Source: Topomyia yanbarensis (taxonomy: Eukaryota; Arthropoda; Insecta; Diptera; Culicidae). Taken from it: 64,000 bases of DNA. The stretch lies in the NCBI RefSeq assembly GCF_030247195.1, contig NC_080672.1, positions 248,810,709 through 248,874,708 on the forward strand, written 5' to 3'. Both the position numbers and the translations under genes were made by a program. This document shows, piece by piece, positions 47,717 to 59,063 of the stretch. The number at the start of each line of letters is the position of its first letter. Within the stretch, counting starts at the first letter, position 1. The notes beneath the pieces were generated by a model. That model did not search any database. It was not told the DNA's origin and saw nothing but the letters and a program-made list of their open reading frames with translations.

Positions 47717-48042
47717 CACCTAAAAAATAAGATATGGCGTGTTGCCTATTTTGAATCTATTGAGCAAGATGCAACACTATTTCGTCACTCGGGCCACAAT
47801 GTATTATCAAACATTTTCGATGATAGGGATATTGGTGTCCAAAAGGTTGTGTAGACAGCTAGTTTAATAAAAGTGGTTTTTACCACTTTTATTAAACTAG
47901 CTGTCTACACAACCTTTTGGACACCAATATCCCTATCATCGAAAATATTTGATGATACATTGTGGCCCGAGTGACGAAATAGTGTTGCATCTTGCTCAAT
48001 AGATTCAAAATAGGCAACACGCCATATCTTATTTTTTAGGTG
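47717..48042. repeat. long near-perfect palindrome (161-bp arms, 4-base loop)
   Basis: Arms 47717-47877 and 47882-48042 are complementary with only about two mismatches, around a TTTT loop. There is no direct flanking duplication and no coding capacity. It starts 13 bases after the smaller inverted repeat at 47594-47704. Confidence 0.95.
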
Positions 48043-50082
48043 AGTTCTGTCTATTAACTGAAAAAATAAAGAAATTAGCCTGGTTGTATCCTAATTTTCA
48101 TTCAAAACAGATTTGGTAAAAAAATGCTTTATGCCGTTTGCTTCACCTTAAACAAACTCACAGCGTACGTAATTTTATTCAGTCAACTGTTAATCCAAAT
48201 GCATCAGTTCATCGCTATTCAAACCACCTGTTGAGCAATTTATTATACGTACCACAGGATTTTGTCACAATTTGTGCCTGCTGCACTTGACTAAACCCAA
48301 AAGCATCCTTTCAATGCAGTAGAAGTACTACGCAACCAGTAGTCAGTTCCGAGTGAAAATCTCACTTGCACTTGACTCTCTCAGAAAAATATTCACATGT
48401 GCTCTCGGGGAAAAATGGTTCGGGCTGCTGATAGCACGGTATACTTTAATAGCAGAGAATCATCATAAAAGACATTCATTGTGCCCGGAAACTACGTGCT
48501 TAATTTCCTGAAACCATTTCTGGCCACTTTAGCATGCACCACGGTGTTGCTACATCTTGAAAATCTTGTGCCCTTGGGCGTCATGCTTTTTGACCCAGGC
48601 TCAGGGAAAACTGCATACTCTTAACATCAACGTTCATGTTATGGGAATACATCAGCAGGAAATACTCGTTGAAAGTAAGCCCGAGAAAGGTCTTCTACCC
48701 TATTGCTTGGATGAAAAGGTCAACAAGAATGAGCCATACGCCTATAAATTGTATGATTTCTTATGTGTTTTTTCATGCGCCTGACAAAAAATCCCAAGCA
48801 TATTACTATTTCAAACACCTTGATACACGAATGTATATGAAATGCTCGTTTCAGTAAAAATATGAACAATAAATGTTTCAGTAAAGATATTAACAACTAA
48901 CGTATAACATGAATTGATGCCGTTATTTATCTGATACTAAATAAGGAACAGGAAGACGGAAAATTCTAGAACTCAATATAATTATGTGAACAGGTAGGGG
49001 TTTTTCTTTCTAGTACTCGAAAGCGCTCTGCCCAATCCCAGGTGTATTCTATCTTGATCAGTTTTTTGTATGCTGACGGATGGTACAACAGAATACAACC
49101 AGATGAACGATAGCGAGCAGTGGAGACACTCATGGTAAGAACCATCGTGACGTAGTTGAGATACGGTGGACATATTTTCCTCCTTTCCATAGCTTTTTCT
49201 TCATTATTGTGGAGGGATTCGATTGGGGAAGCTAATGAAACGCAAATATTTCTATGCTCCTTTCCATTAATCACAATTTATTTATATCTAAATAAATCTT
49301 ATCACTAGGTTATAAATAGAAACGAAGTAAGTGATTATTTGTCACAAATATTTACACACACTGAATTGCGTGCAAATAAGTCACCCGAGCAAACGAGAAG
49401 CCCATAGTATCCCCATGTTCATGGTTCAGATTTACCCCCACAATATGGTATTTGGATAGCGTTTGTAATGGGAAACACCATCGCCATTGTCCTGTAGATC
49501 CCGTGTAAAAACCATATTTTGGAGTACATTTGATGGTGCTTTGATGCTTGGGAAATTTGAAACGGACCATATTCATAGTCTTTTTAAGGGGTTGTATGGC
49601 GATCGAGTCCATGAGAATTTACTGGGGACGATTTGCGTTTAGAAGCATACTAAGTGGATTTTTTTCTTTTCGTCAATGTACAAGCTTAACTGAGCAATGG
49701 GTTTTCTATTCATTTAGATTGTAATAAAAAAACAAACGATTTCGATTGCGTCCATTGAATCCCGCACATGCAAATTGTCAGCAAGCGCGGCTTCTCTCAG
49801 GTGAGGGTCATTTGCAGCACCCGCTAATGCTACTTGGGGATTAATCAGTAACTGATGTCTTTCTGATTAAGGTTGGCTGTTGTTGTTTTTAAAAGATTTT
49901 TATATGTGGTTTAGGAAATTGTGCTGACGCGGAGATGTACTGTCCAGAAGAGATACTTGTTTGCGAATATTGTCTGGAGGGTAATGGACTGATCTTTTAC
50001 TCAATGCGCTTGAGAACTATTAGGCAAGTATTTTTCGTTCTTCGCATATGACGCAACATTACTATTTTTAACCGTTATGTGT
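48043..50082. other. intergenic; one possible small ORF
   Basis: Mostly unrecognised. The minus frame at 49352-49612 is listed separately. The forward frames at 48557-48857 overlap one another and show no domain. Confidence 0.35.
49352..49612 (-). CDS. hypothetical 86-residue ORF
   Basis: It opens MDSIAIQPLKKTMNMVRFKF and continues with 'CTPKYGFYTGSTGQWRWCFP' to a TAA. The composition is less AT-biased than chance frames nearby. No signal peptide, repeat or family was recognised, and no splice context was established. It may be an exon piece or chance. Confidence 0.2.
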   Translation of the reverse strand: MDSIAIQPLKKTMNMVRFKFPKHQSTIKCTPKYGFYTGSTGQWRWCFPLQTLSKYHIVGVNLNHEHGDTMGFSFARVTYLHAIQCV

Positions 50083-50162
50083 CCGACGCGGTACCCGGGT
50101 GCCTTTTTTGGTTTTAATTAATGAAATTCCCATGTTTTATCCACAGCTGGAAATTGAAACTT
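50083..50162 (-). repeat. partial GGTACCC-type repeat
   Basis: GTCCGACGCGGTACCCGGGT is followed by AATGAAATTCCCATG and CAGCTGGAAATTG. It aligns with the reverse complement of 22540-22620 and abuts the 3' end of the next element. Confidence 0.5.
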
Positions 50163-51715
50163 ATTTGTTTATTTGTTGTACCGTCACCAACAGACCCCTT
50201 GGCCTCAATGGTGGTCACATAAACTAATTACATTTCAGGATATACATTATTTTATTTTTTATCGAATTCCTTGTCAGGTTTAAGTCAAAAGCCGTCACCA
50301 CACTGTTAAACAGACGCTGGAGTCCGGTAACAGCGCTCTGGCGCCCACAGTTGGTTCTCCTGAACGGAACTCGCAGAAGAGAGATATTGCGCAGAGCTCG
50401 AACGTTCGAGGCGTCCGAGGATTCTAAGGCAATCCACCCAGGCAGACAGTAAGTCCGAGACAAACAGGGCTCGAGAGTAGTCCCTCCGGATGCTTAGAGT
50501 ATCGAGCTGTATTAACTGTATTAACTGACAACGGTTTTCGAAGCTCAGCAGTTGAAATCTGTTTTGCCAAGGAAGATGTCGGAGTGCAAAGCGTATGCAC
50601 CGGCGTTGGACAGCCTCGATTCTGTCGACGCCGTTCTGGTAGTAAGGGTTCCAAACAGCAGAACAATATTCCAGTGTTGAGCGAACCAGCGCGCAATAGA
50701 AAGATTTTAAACAGTATTCGTCCTTAAAGTTTTTCGCTATTCGGAAGATGAACCCAAGCTGTCTTGATGCCTTATCCACAATGAATTATGTATGTGGTTT
50801 GAACGTTAGTGCCGAGATCCTTGACGTGAGAGAGTCTTGGAATACTCGAGTCGAAGAGATGATAGTTAAACTGAATCGGATGGCATTTCCGCGTGAACGT
50901 AACGATTGAGCCTTTACTCGGGTTTAAAACCATGCTGTTTAAATCACACCACGTACTAAAGCTCTCCAATTCACTCTGAAGAAACTCGGCATCGGTTTTA
51001 TCCCGTATTCGTCGAAAAAAATTCATGTCGTCGGCAAAAGATAGGCGGGGTTCTTGTAATTTGATGTTGACGTCATTAAAGTAGAGGAGGAATATCACTG
51101 GACCGAGATGGCTTCCTTGTGGGATGCGGGATGTAGCGAAGAATGGTGTAGATAGACAGTCCTTATTGCTGATTTGGAGTTGCCTTCCATCGAGGTAGCA
51201 ACGAAACCAGCGCAGTAATTGTCCATGGATACCGAGTTTGTCCAGCTCCGCTATTGCGATATCATGATTGATTTTGTCGAAGGCCGCAGATCAATCCATG
51301 TAAATAGCATCGGTTTGCAATCCATCAGCGAATCCATCGAGTACATAAGATTCCTCGATAATTGTTAATGTTCGATTTGTTTCCTTTTTTGTGAATTGGA
51401 AACATGTGCGCTGCTTTCCAGCAGGAAGGAAATGTTCCAGTAGTGAGTGATAGCACGAAGACTCGCCGAAGTGGTTCAAGAAGCCCGCTGATGCACTTTT
51501 TGACATAAAACGAGGGAACGTCATCTGGGCCAGGGGAACTAGATGCTTTCAGCTTGGAGTTCGCTGCAAGAATGGCAGCATTATCGACACAAATTCGGTT
51601 GATGGTTCGTCCTAAAGAACGAGTTAGATTTACAGCGGCAGCGAATTGTTGTGGGAAAAGGCTCTCGTCGGAAAAAAAACGCTTGAAAATTTGTCGGAGA
51701 ACAATTGGCAAATTT
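50163..51715 (-). mobile_element. 5'-truncated CR1-like retrotransposon
   Basis: Minus-strand copy from an RT N-terminal segment (51711) to a 3' end reading ACAACAAATAAACAAATAAG near 50163. It is the same family as the 240-bp fragment at 32466-32705 and different from the PHD-type CR1 family at 52941. No TSD found. Confidence 0.75.
50300..51711 (-). pseudogene. CR1-like ORF2 reverse transcriptase and C-terminus, frameshifted
   Basis: Fragments in order: 'SSPGPDDVPSFYVKKC', HKKGNKSNINNYRGI (51711-51325). A damaged region containing an FDKINHD-like segment (about 51270) follows. Then come PQGSHLGPVIF-like sequence (about 51110), LSFADDMNFFRRIRD (51040), VKDLGT, and a C-terminal part (50779-50306) with VRSTLEYCSAVWNPYY and ENRCQLI. 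At least three frame changes make it inactive. The active-site FADD is retained. Confidence 0.8.
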
Positions 51716-52244
51716 CCTTAGTGTCGGTGCCTAAAACTCCACTTAATCACATACAAGATGGTCAGATCAAAAATACTTTTTTCACTAATGTATTCTGTAC
51801 AAATTTCGGAACGGTCACATACTATACATTCTATGGTAAATAACCTCTACTTTTCGAATATCATGGTCTCGCTCTACGCCTAGGTGCGCAAAAAGGTTTA
51901 AGGAGATTTTGAAGCTTTGTTGCTGATATGGAGCCGCATGGTGTTTTGTGTAAAATAGTTAGACAATCTACAGTAAACCAACACGTAATACAATGGATTT
52001 AAAGTAGTGTTCTTCATTTCTTATGATATTGCTGACATTAGTGAACAGTAACGGAAAATCTATCATGAAAACGGGATCATAGTTATAAGAAAGGTTCAAT
52101 GACACTGTATGGAAAAATGCATTTAATATTTTACGACTTTTGACATCAAAAATGAGCTCCGCATTAGCTTAAATTGTGATTTTCAACCAAATTAAGTAAC
52201 ATTTGAGGTTTTGTCCGACTTTTGTTTGAAGACTCGCCACTGTG
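51716..52244. other. intergenic, nothing recognised
   Basis: AT-rich, no element ends or useful frames. Confidence 0.4.
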
Positions 52245-52940
52245 CGACGTGGGTACCCGGGTACCCACAAAACTGAAATGCCAATAATTAAGGTAATTTT
52301 CTACCTATTTCAATACTTTTGTGTGTTTTGGATTCGGGAACTCATCCTTTTTTTGACTTGGTAAAAATGAATCGGATTACTTCATTCGGTTCTTAGAAAT
52401 CAGGATTTCCGGAAGCATGTTCCAGTGCTGGGATACTATTTGTGAATTTCAATGGAATACTAGCAATATGGGTATCAAAATTCTTGGAATTGCATCAATT
52501 GGCTGTATCTCGTAGTTTTGGAACCATTGGGTGATTCGACCCCGGAACTGACAATCCGGAGTAGGTTCCCGTGGGGCCGTGAGTGGCCATTCCATTCCAA
52601 TTTTTCACATTGCCATAGGATCCCGTAACAATAAATAACCGACTTCCGCGACAATTTGAAGAGTTTCGATTCTCATATTGTTAGGACATTATTAAAATTT
52701 ACAAATCATGCCCTAATACTGGAACATTACTCCGGAAAATCTGGATTACCAACACCCAGATCAATCCATACGGTGTAATTTTACAGAATAAAAAAGTGGA
52801 CGAGTTCCCGAATCCAAAATATCTTAAAGGGTCCAAATCGGTTAAAGGAAAGCCTCGTTGATCTGTTAAAGGTGTTTTTGTTGGATACATAACGGTTAAA
52901 TCGCTATATGTCAGCATTCGCTTATCCAATTTGGACAATC
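52245..52940 (+). repeat. GGTACCC-type repeat, second large copy
   Basis: It starts TGGGTACCCGGGTACCCA. It shares GTGAATTTCAATGGAATACT, ATGGGTATCAAAATT and AATCCAAAATATCT with the copy at 20352-22433. The right terminal GGTACCC block is missing, where CR1 sequence begins. No gene. Confidence 0.65.
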
Positions 52941-53052
52941 AATCGAACGCCTTTGAGTATAGACGTGTTTTTACGGTCCGCAGTTAATTGTTATTTATTT
53001 ATCTTTCTACCGTCGCGCGTGTGTTCAATCCTATTAAACAACGGTTATCATA

Positions 53053-54516
53053 ATGAGCTGCAGTGTGACATCTTGTAATATCAGCGATGATCGTTTCTTG
53101 TGGCAGTGTGAATTCTGCAGAAAATGTTATCATGCAGCTTGTGTAGGAGTCCAGCGAAATCAAGAAGAATTTATCTCGAACTTCATGATTCCCCTGTGTG
53201 CAGATTGCCAGCATAATCTAAAGGTAGGCATAGACACACGAAAAGTGCTGTACCAACAGGAAAAATTATTTGAATCTATAACTACGCAAACGGACTGCAA
53301 CTTACAAATAGCAGCCGACATAAAAAAGTTCAATTCAATTGTTGACTTATTCGAAAATGTTGAGCTGCAGCTTAAAGAATCAGTGGCGAATGTGAACATA
53401 AACACATCGTCGCAAGTGGCAAATGCTGTATCGGCACTATCGCAGGCCATTGACAGTAATTCTTTTAATAAGGCCGATGAGCTGGTCACGCTGAAAAACC
53501 ATATCACATCACTATTCAACATATCTATGGGATCCACAAAAAAACACATTGAAGAGTATGTAAATGATCTCACTGCCGATCTGACCAGAGAATTGAAAAA
53601 AATCTGCAGCGAAGTTCAGAACTTGAGCACCCTTACCATAGATATGGCAGCTCATTGTAATGAACACTACCTGAGTGAATCGCGTCCTACACGTGAAGTT
53701 TTAGACGAAGTGAAAATTATAACAAATTCAGTTGGCAGTGACATTCTCAAAGAAGTACAATCTCTTGCCGGCTCAATTAACACTTTGGATAGCAGTATAC
53801 GCGATGCTTGTTTGCCACCAGCGGGCCCCAGCTTGATGGACGAATTAAATGCCCAATCAACAAAATCGGGTGACTCAGGTCACCGTTCCACTGCCGAAGC
53901 CACTGAAGGGTGGCGCTTTTTGGGTTCGAAGAAAGTGTGGCGCTCTGACTGGACGGAGTACGACACACGTAATCAGCGTAGAATTCAACAGCAAAAGATG
54001 AAAGATAGGGCGATGGCACGAAGAAAAGCTTATAAAAAGCAGTTACATCGGGTAATAAATGATCGCAATAAAAACAGACACCAACGTAGCCGTAATACTA
54101 ATGAGACAAATAAACATCAGATATCCAGAAGCAGTTATTATAACTGTAACCTCAATGACAACAACAATAGCAACAACAATAGCAACAGTAATCGTAACAA
54201 CAATCGCAACAACAATAGCAGCAATAACCGCAACAACAACAACAATACGCAATGCGGTCGTCCAACAGCTGGCAACTCTCTTCCCCGGGATAAGGATCTA
54301 CTTGCGGCGGCAAGGGTGCAATTCTCTAGGCCTCCGTTTGAAAATCAGCGTGGTATCAGGTTTCAACGTGGTGAAACACTGAATCCATACCCGGTTGTAC
54401 ATCAATTTAACTCAACTTTCGCACCAGATAGGTTTGTAACCCCCGTCCTAACGAATTCCTTTTCTCAGCGCTGTTCAGCTTGTTCCTGTGAGCATTCGTG
54501 TTTTCGTCCAACCTAA
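53053..54516 (+). CDS. CR1-type ORF1 protein with PHD finger
   Basis: 487 residues, starting at the ATG at 53053. The first 52 residues make a C4HC3 PHD-like zinc finger (C3, C8, C19, C22, H27, C30, C49, C52). A helical, probably coiled-coil middle (residues ~60-260) includes VANAVSALSQAI and ELKKICSEVQNLST repeats. A Trp-rich patch (GWRFLGSKKVWRSDW) and a basic segment (RRIQQQKMKDRAMARRKAYK) follow. An Asn-rich tract runs ~residues 370-400, then a Cys-rich tail (CSACSCEHSC). CR1-clade ORF1 proteins bind RNA and multimerise; the zinc finger may aid nucleic-acid or chromatin contact (inference). It lacks the C-terminal RRM-like block seen in the ORF1 at 3592. Confidence 0.85.
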   Translation: MSCSVTSCNISDDRFLWQCEFCRKCYHAACVGVQRNQEEFISNFMIPLCADCQHNLKVGIDTRKVLYQQEKLFESITTQTDCNLQIAADIKKFNSIVDLFENVELQLKESVANVNINTSSQVANAVSALSQAIDSNSFNKADELVTLKNHITSLFNISMGSTKKHIEEYVNDLTADLTRELKKICSEVQNLSTLTIDMAAHCNEHYLSESRPTREVLDEVKIITNSVGSDILKEVQSLAGSINTLDSSIRDACLPPAGPSLMDELNAQSTKSGDSGHRSTAEATEGWRFLGSKKVWRSDWTEYDTRNQRRIQQQKMKDRAMARRKAYKKQLHRVINDRNKNRHQRSRNTNETNKHQISRSSYYNCNLNDNNNSNNNSNSNRNNNRNNNSSNNRNNNNNTQCGRPTAGNSLPRDKDLLAAARVQFSRPPFENQRGIRFQRGETLNPYPVVHQFNSTFAPDRFVTPVLTNSFSQRCSACSCEHSCFRPT

Positions 54517-57511
54517 CGCACTCTTCAGAGGCAGACCATGACGAACCGGTTACGGATGAAAACGGATCAATAGTTTTGCATGATATTTCTAAGTATGACA
54601 AATTGCCATTAACTTTATCAGAAACGCTTTCAGAAATTTTGATATATTGTCAAAATTTTAATCGTATGCAGAGCGCATCTAAAATGAGCAAAATCTATAG
54701 TAATGTATTGAGCTCCTCTTATTCTGTTATTTTAGGCACTGAAACAAGTTGGAACGATAGCATAAAAAGTGAGGAAATTTTTGGTAGTGGCTTTAACGTA
54801 TTCAGAGACGACCGAAATCTTTTAGAATCTCAAAAGAAGTCTGGTGGAGGAGTTCTTATAGGCGTTTCGGCTCAATTTAATTCTGAAATTCTTCCCACAG
54901 TGAAGTTTAAAGAATTTGAACATGTGTGGGTTAAAGCGAACATTTCAGGTGAAATACATGTTTTTGCCTCTGTATATTTCCCACCAGAGCATGCTAACAT
55001 ATCATCGTATGAAGCCTTTTTCAAAATTGCTGAACAAATTTTATTATCGAGGTCAAAGTTCACATTTACGGAGACTTTAACCAGCGCAATGCCGATTTTA
55101 TTCCGGATTCTGAAAATGAAAATATTCTAATCCCAGTCGTAGGAGAAAACGAAACATTGAATTTCATCTTTGACAAAACTGCTAGCATAGGATTAAATCA
55201 AATAAATCATGTAAAAAATCAACAGAATTGCTATCTTGACCTTTTATTTACAAACACTCAGGATGATTTCTGTGTATCTGAATCTTTGGCTCCTTTGTGG
55301 AAAAATGAAGCTTTTCATACTGCTATTGAATTTTCTTTGTTCATCCATAAAAATCAAGAACCCAACGTCTATGACTTTGAGGAAGTCTTTGAATACCATA
55401 AAGCTAATTATGACAATATCAGACGGAAGGTAGGTAATGTCGACTGGCAAAATACTCTTAGGAATGAAGCGAATATTGAAACCGCCCTGGACGTATTTTA
55501 CAAAATAATTTTCGAAATTATTCATGAAGAGGTGCCCATTAAGAAGAAAAGACGACACGGTAGCTCGAAGCATCCTATTTGGTACAATAGGCAAATTAAA
55601 AATCTGAAAAATAGGAAACAAAAAGCCCACAAGCTATACAAGAAAAATCAAAATAACGAGCACTTGGAACAATATCTCGACATTTGCGATAAACTAAATA
55701 TTGCCATAGATTCTGCACTAGCGGATTACAACTCCAAAACTGAACAGCAGATTAAATCCAGTCCAAAGATTTTTTTTAACTACGTCAAAACTAAATTAAA
55801 ATCAGACAATTTCCCATCAACAATGCACTTGGATGACAACGTACATAATAGCCCGAAAGAAATCTGCAACCTATTTGCAACATTCTTCCAAGAAATATAT
55901 ACAACTTTTTCTGAACAAGACCGCGATCGCGATTATTTTGCTTTTCTTCCAGATTTTCCTATGGATATTGGTGTCAGTCATGTCATAGTGGAGGACATTT
56001 TCAATGCTCTAAACCATTTGGATTCATCAAAAGGTGCTGGCCCTGATGGAATTCCACCATTATTTATGAAAAACCTAGCAACCGAGCTTACAACTCCATT
56101 GTTCTGGCTCTTTAATATGTCTTTACAATCTGGAGACTTTCCCAAAACATGGAAGAGTTCTTTCTTAGTACCTATATATAAATCTGGGAAAAAATCTGAC
56201 GTTCGCAATTATCGTGGAATAGCCATAATCTCCAGCATTCCGAAACTTTTTGAATCAATCATTAACGAAAAAATATTTCTTCAAATAAAAAACAGAATTA
56301 CTAACCTCCAACATGGCTTCTTCAAAGGTCGTTCGACCTCAACAAATTTACTAGAATTTATTAACTATTCACTGATTGCAATGGACAATGGAAACTACGT
56401 GGAAGCACTTTACACAGACTTTAGTAAAGCATTTGATCGAATCGACATCCCAATGTTACTTTATAAATTAAAAAAGATGGGAATTGAGCCTGAGCTGCGT
56501 ACGTGGTTAGAATCATATCTATCCAACCGCCAGCAAATAATCAAATTCAAAGGAAAGCAATCTAATCCAATTGAAGTCACCTCAGGAGTTCCACAAGGCT
56601 CTCATTTAGGACCTCTATTGTTTATTTTATATGTGAACGATATTTCCTTCCTTCTCAAAAAACTGAAAGTACTAATCTATGCCGATGACATGAAACTTTA
56701 CTTGGAGATAAGAAATGCCGAGGATATTGATACATTCCAAAACGAAATTCTAGTTTTCCACACGTGGTGTCAAAAAAGCCTCCTACAGCTAAACGTGAAA
56801 AAATGCAATTCAATCACTTTTAGCAGAAAACGACAAACATCGAATGTTGTGATTACCTTAGGAAGACAGACTGTAGCAAAATGTGAAAGAATTAGGGATT
56901 TAGGCGTTATATTAGATTCCAAGTTAAATTTTATTGATCATTATAACACAATTATTCACAAAGCTAACAACATGCTCAGTTTTATAAAACGCTTTAGTTA
57001 TCATTTTGTAGATCCGTATACAATTAAAACATTATATATTGCTTATGTTAGGTCGATATTGGAATATTGCAGCATCGTTTGGTGCCCTTTTTCAAGCACA
57101 CATGAAGAACGAATAGAATCTGTACAAAAACAATTCATATTATTTGCCCTTCGTAAACTAGGTTGGATAGCATTTCCTCTGCCATCTTATGAAGCACGCT
57201 GCATGCTTATCAATATACAAACATTGAAGGAACGTCGTGAATTTGCAATGCTTTCGTTCATTAATAATATCGTCTCGCATCGTATTAATTCAGCCGAAAT
57301 TTTATCCAAATTGAACTTTTATGCACCTTCTCGACAGCTACGAAACCGAAGCATATTCTCAATAACTCCATATCGCACAAATTATGCAAAATATGGCCCT
57401 ATAAATCGAATGATGGCTGTTTATAACCGTTATTGCGAATCAATTGATTTTACAATGTCCAAACTAAAACTCACACAATATTTTATACATAAAAGAAATT
57501 CTAACGCGTAA
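54492..57511 (+). pseudogene. CR1-type ORF2 (endonuclease-reverse transcriptase), one frameshift
   Basis: The frame opens right after a TGA at 54489 and overlaps the end of ORF1 by 25 bases in the -1 frame. The first in-frame ATG (54666) is already inside the endonuclease (YCQNFNRM). Endonuclease motifs are LGTETSWND, SGGGVLIG and YGDFNQRN. A single-base frameshift near 55050 separates it from the 784-codon remainder. That part has KGAGPDGIPP (~residue 290 from 55157), DFSKAFDRID (~421), SGVPQGSHLGP (~475), YADDMKLY (~507) and the C-terminal LEYCSIVWCPF region. Both catalytic aspartates are intact. If the frameshift were an assembly error, the element could be active. Confidence 0.88.
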
Positions 57512-57634
57512 GAAAATGATTCTGTAAAAGCTGAAATTGTTTTATTTATAATAAAATTACGTATATATATATATTTTAGTAAATAAGAAAAATGTAAACA
57601 TTACTGTAACTATACCAGTCTACATCGATTGACG

Positions 57635-57662
57635 AAATAAATAAATAAATAAATAAATAAAT
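57635..57662 (+). repeat. (AAAT)n 3' tail of the CR1-type element
   Basis: About seven AAAT repeats directly after the 3' UTR, the tail type expected for CR1-group elements. Confidence 0.9.
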
Positions 57663-58065
57663 TTTAGAACATATGCATTCATTAGACTCTCAAGAATAAT
57701 GTAGAATGATTAGAAAATATAACTAACATACGATTGAAACAGTCGGAGTGGTTGCGAAGAATGCATATTATTACGATTATTATGTTGACTTTTTTTGTCT
57801 TTATGTGGGCAACCGATTTCTAGTACATATTTGATAATTTTCGATGAAAGAAACTGCAATATCTTCACAAAATTGCACACAATATAAAAACGATAACACG
57901 TATTTAAGTGTAAGACATTTTCCTAGAACATTGTTTACAGCTTTTAATTCAATGAACTACAATATATTCACAAGCTGTTTTTGGAATTATGGCATTGTAG
58001 GTTTAACAGCGCCCAACGCTGCCCAAACCTCATCATATCCTAGTATGAGTATGTGTTTGTATTTT
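57663..58065. other. intergenic, nothing recognised
   Basis: AT-rich, with one 75-codon frame without features. Confidence 0.4.
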
Positions 58066-58149
58066 TCATAGTAAGGTTAAAAATGCTTTAAAAGTGTGGC
58101 CGGTAGTGTGTTGGTACCGTGTGGGATTCACGACCCACTTTTGTGCCTA

Positions 58150-59060
58150 ACCTAGGACATTCGAAGACCACGAGTTTTGGCGTCCTTTGCGCGTTTGCAC
58201 ACTCCGGGTAAAGGGATGATGAAACATTACCAAACCGATAAAGGTATTTGCGGAAACATCCGTGCTCGGACAAAAACTGCGACTATTCGAAGTTTGCTTT
58301 CTATTTAATCGAATCTCTTTGCTTTCTATGCACCCATGCCGACATATTTGGGATGAGTCGGATGCCTCGTTTCGTTCCACCAATACGCCGAACGCCGGCA
58401 GTGCCTTGGCTTCATTGTCCTCGGCATTGTGATGTCATAAGCCCTCGCCAATGTTTCCTACAGCTCATCGACAGTCGGAATTGGAGTGAGGGTGTCAGCA
58501 CGAAGTGCTTTCACCAGTCCTCTCTCTCCGCGTTACAATACAATTCCACCGACCAATGGTGTAGTGGTGGTGGCTATGTGTGTATTGCTTACTAACTCGC
58601 CAATTCATTTTGTCCATCAGAGACGGATTGCACAACGGTACGTCGATGATGGATTACCGGCGGAGGTTCCGCTAGCACAACCTTCGTTTCACAGCATTAT
58701 ATTCAGCTTCGCCGGGGCTTCCAACAAACTATAACCTCTTTCGTTGTTCAGCCTACTACCCCGCTCTACGGACCAAGCGTTAAAATCTCCTCCTATAACA
58801 ACCGGAGTTTGTCCAACTAACGAGTCGGTTAGTGCGTCCAGCAAGCGATTGTGCTACTCTGGTGTCCACCGTGGGGGAGCATAACAGATACATACAAATA
58901 CACCGTTCATCCTGGTGATCACAAAGCCTTCGTGTATGCTATCCACCATCTCTTGGACAGGGAAACTGTCCATTACTTGGATTGCCGTCGTCCCTGTACT
59001 ATCTACCACTCAGTTACCGTTGTCAAGAGAACACCACACGATTTTTCCATTTTTTGTTAA
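58150..59060 (-). pseudogene. R1-type ORF2: endonuclease and C-terminal fragments
   Basis: The endonuclease part reads 'EGFVITRMNGVFVCICYAPP', 'DALTDSLVGQTPVVIGGDFN', then 'AWSVERGSRLNNERGYSLLE', with a stop after RWTPE. The GGDFNAW active-site motif and YAPPRW are typical of the R1 group. RT is deleted. The C-terminus resumes as FLSEHGCFRKYLYRFG and LVVFECPRLGT. Confidence 0.75.
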
Positions 59061-59063
59061 CGA

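Larger units (their letters stand above)
52941..57662 (+). mobile_element. near-complete CR1-type non-LTR retrotransposon
   Basis: A ~110-base 5' UTR, intact ORF1 (53053-54516), overlapping ORF2 (54492-57511, one frameshift) and a 3' UTR end in (AAAT)n at about 57635-57662. CR1-clade elements end in short tandem repeats rather than poly-A and often make no regular TSD, consistent with finding none. It is the best preserved copy of its family here; a decayed relative lies at 29420-32060. Confidence 0.85.

Noticed and set aside
54059..54382. Thr/Ile-rich forward frame
   Set aside because: Shifted reading of the Asn-repeat codons of the CR1-type ORF1.
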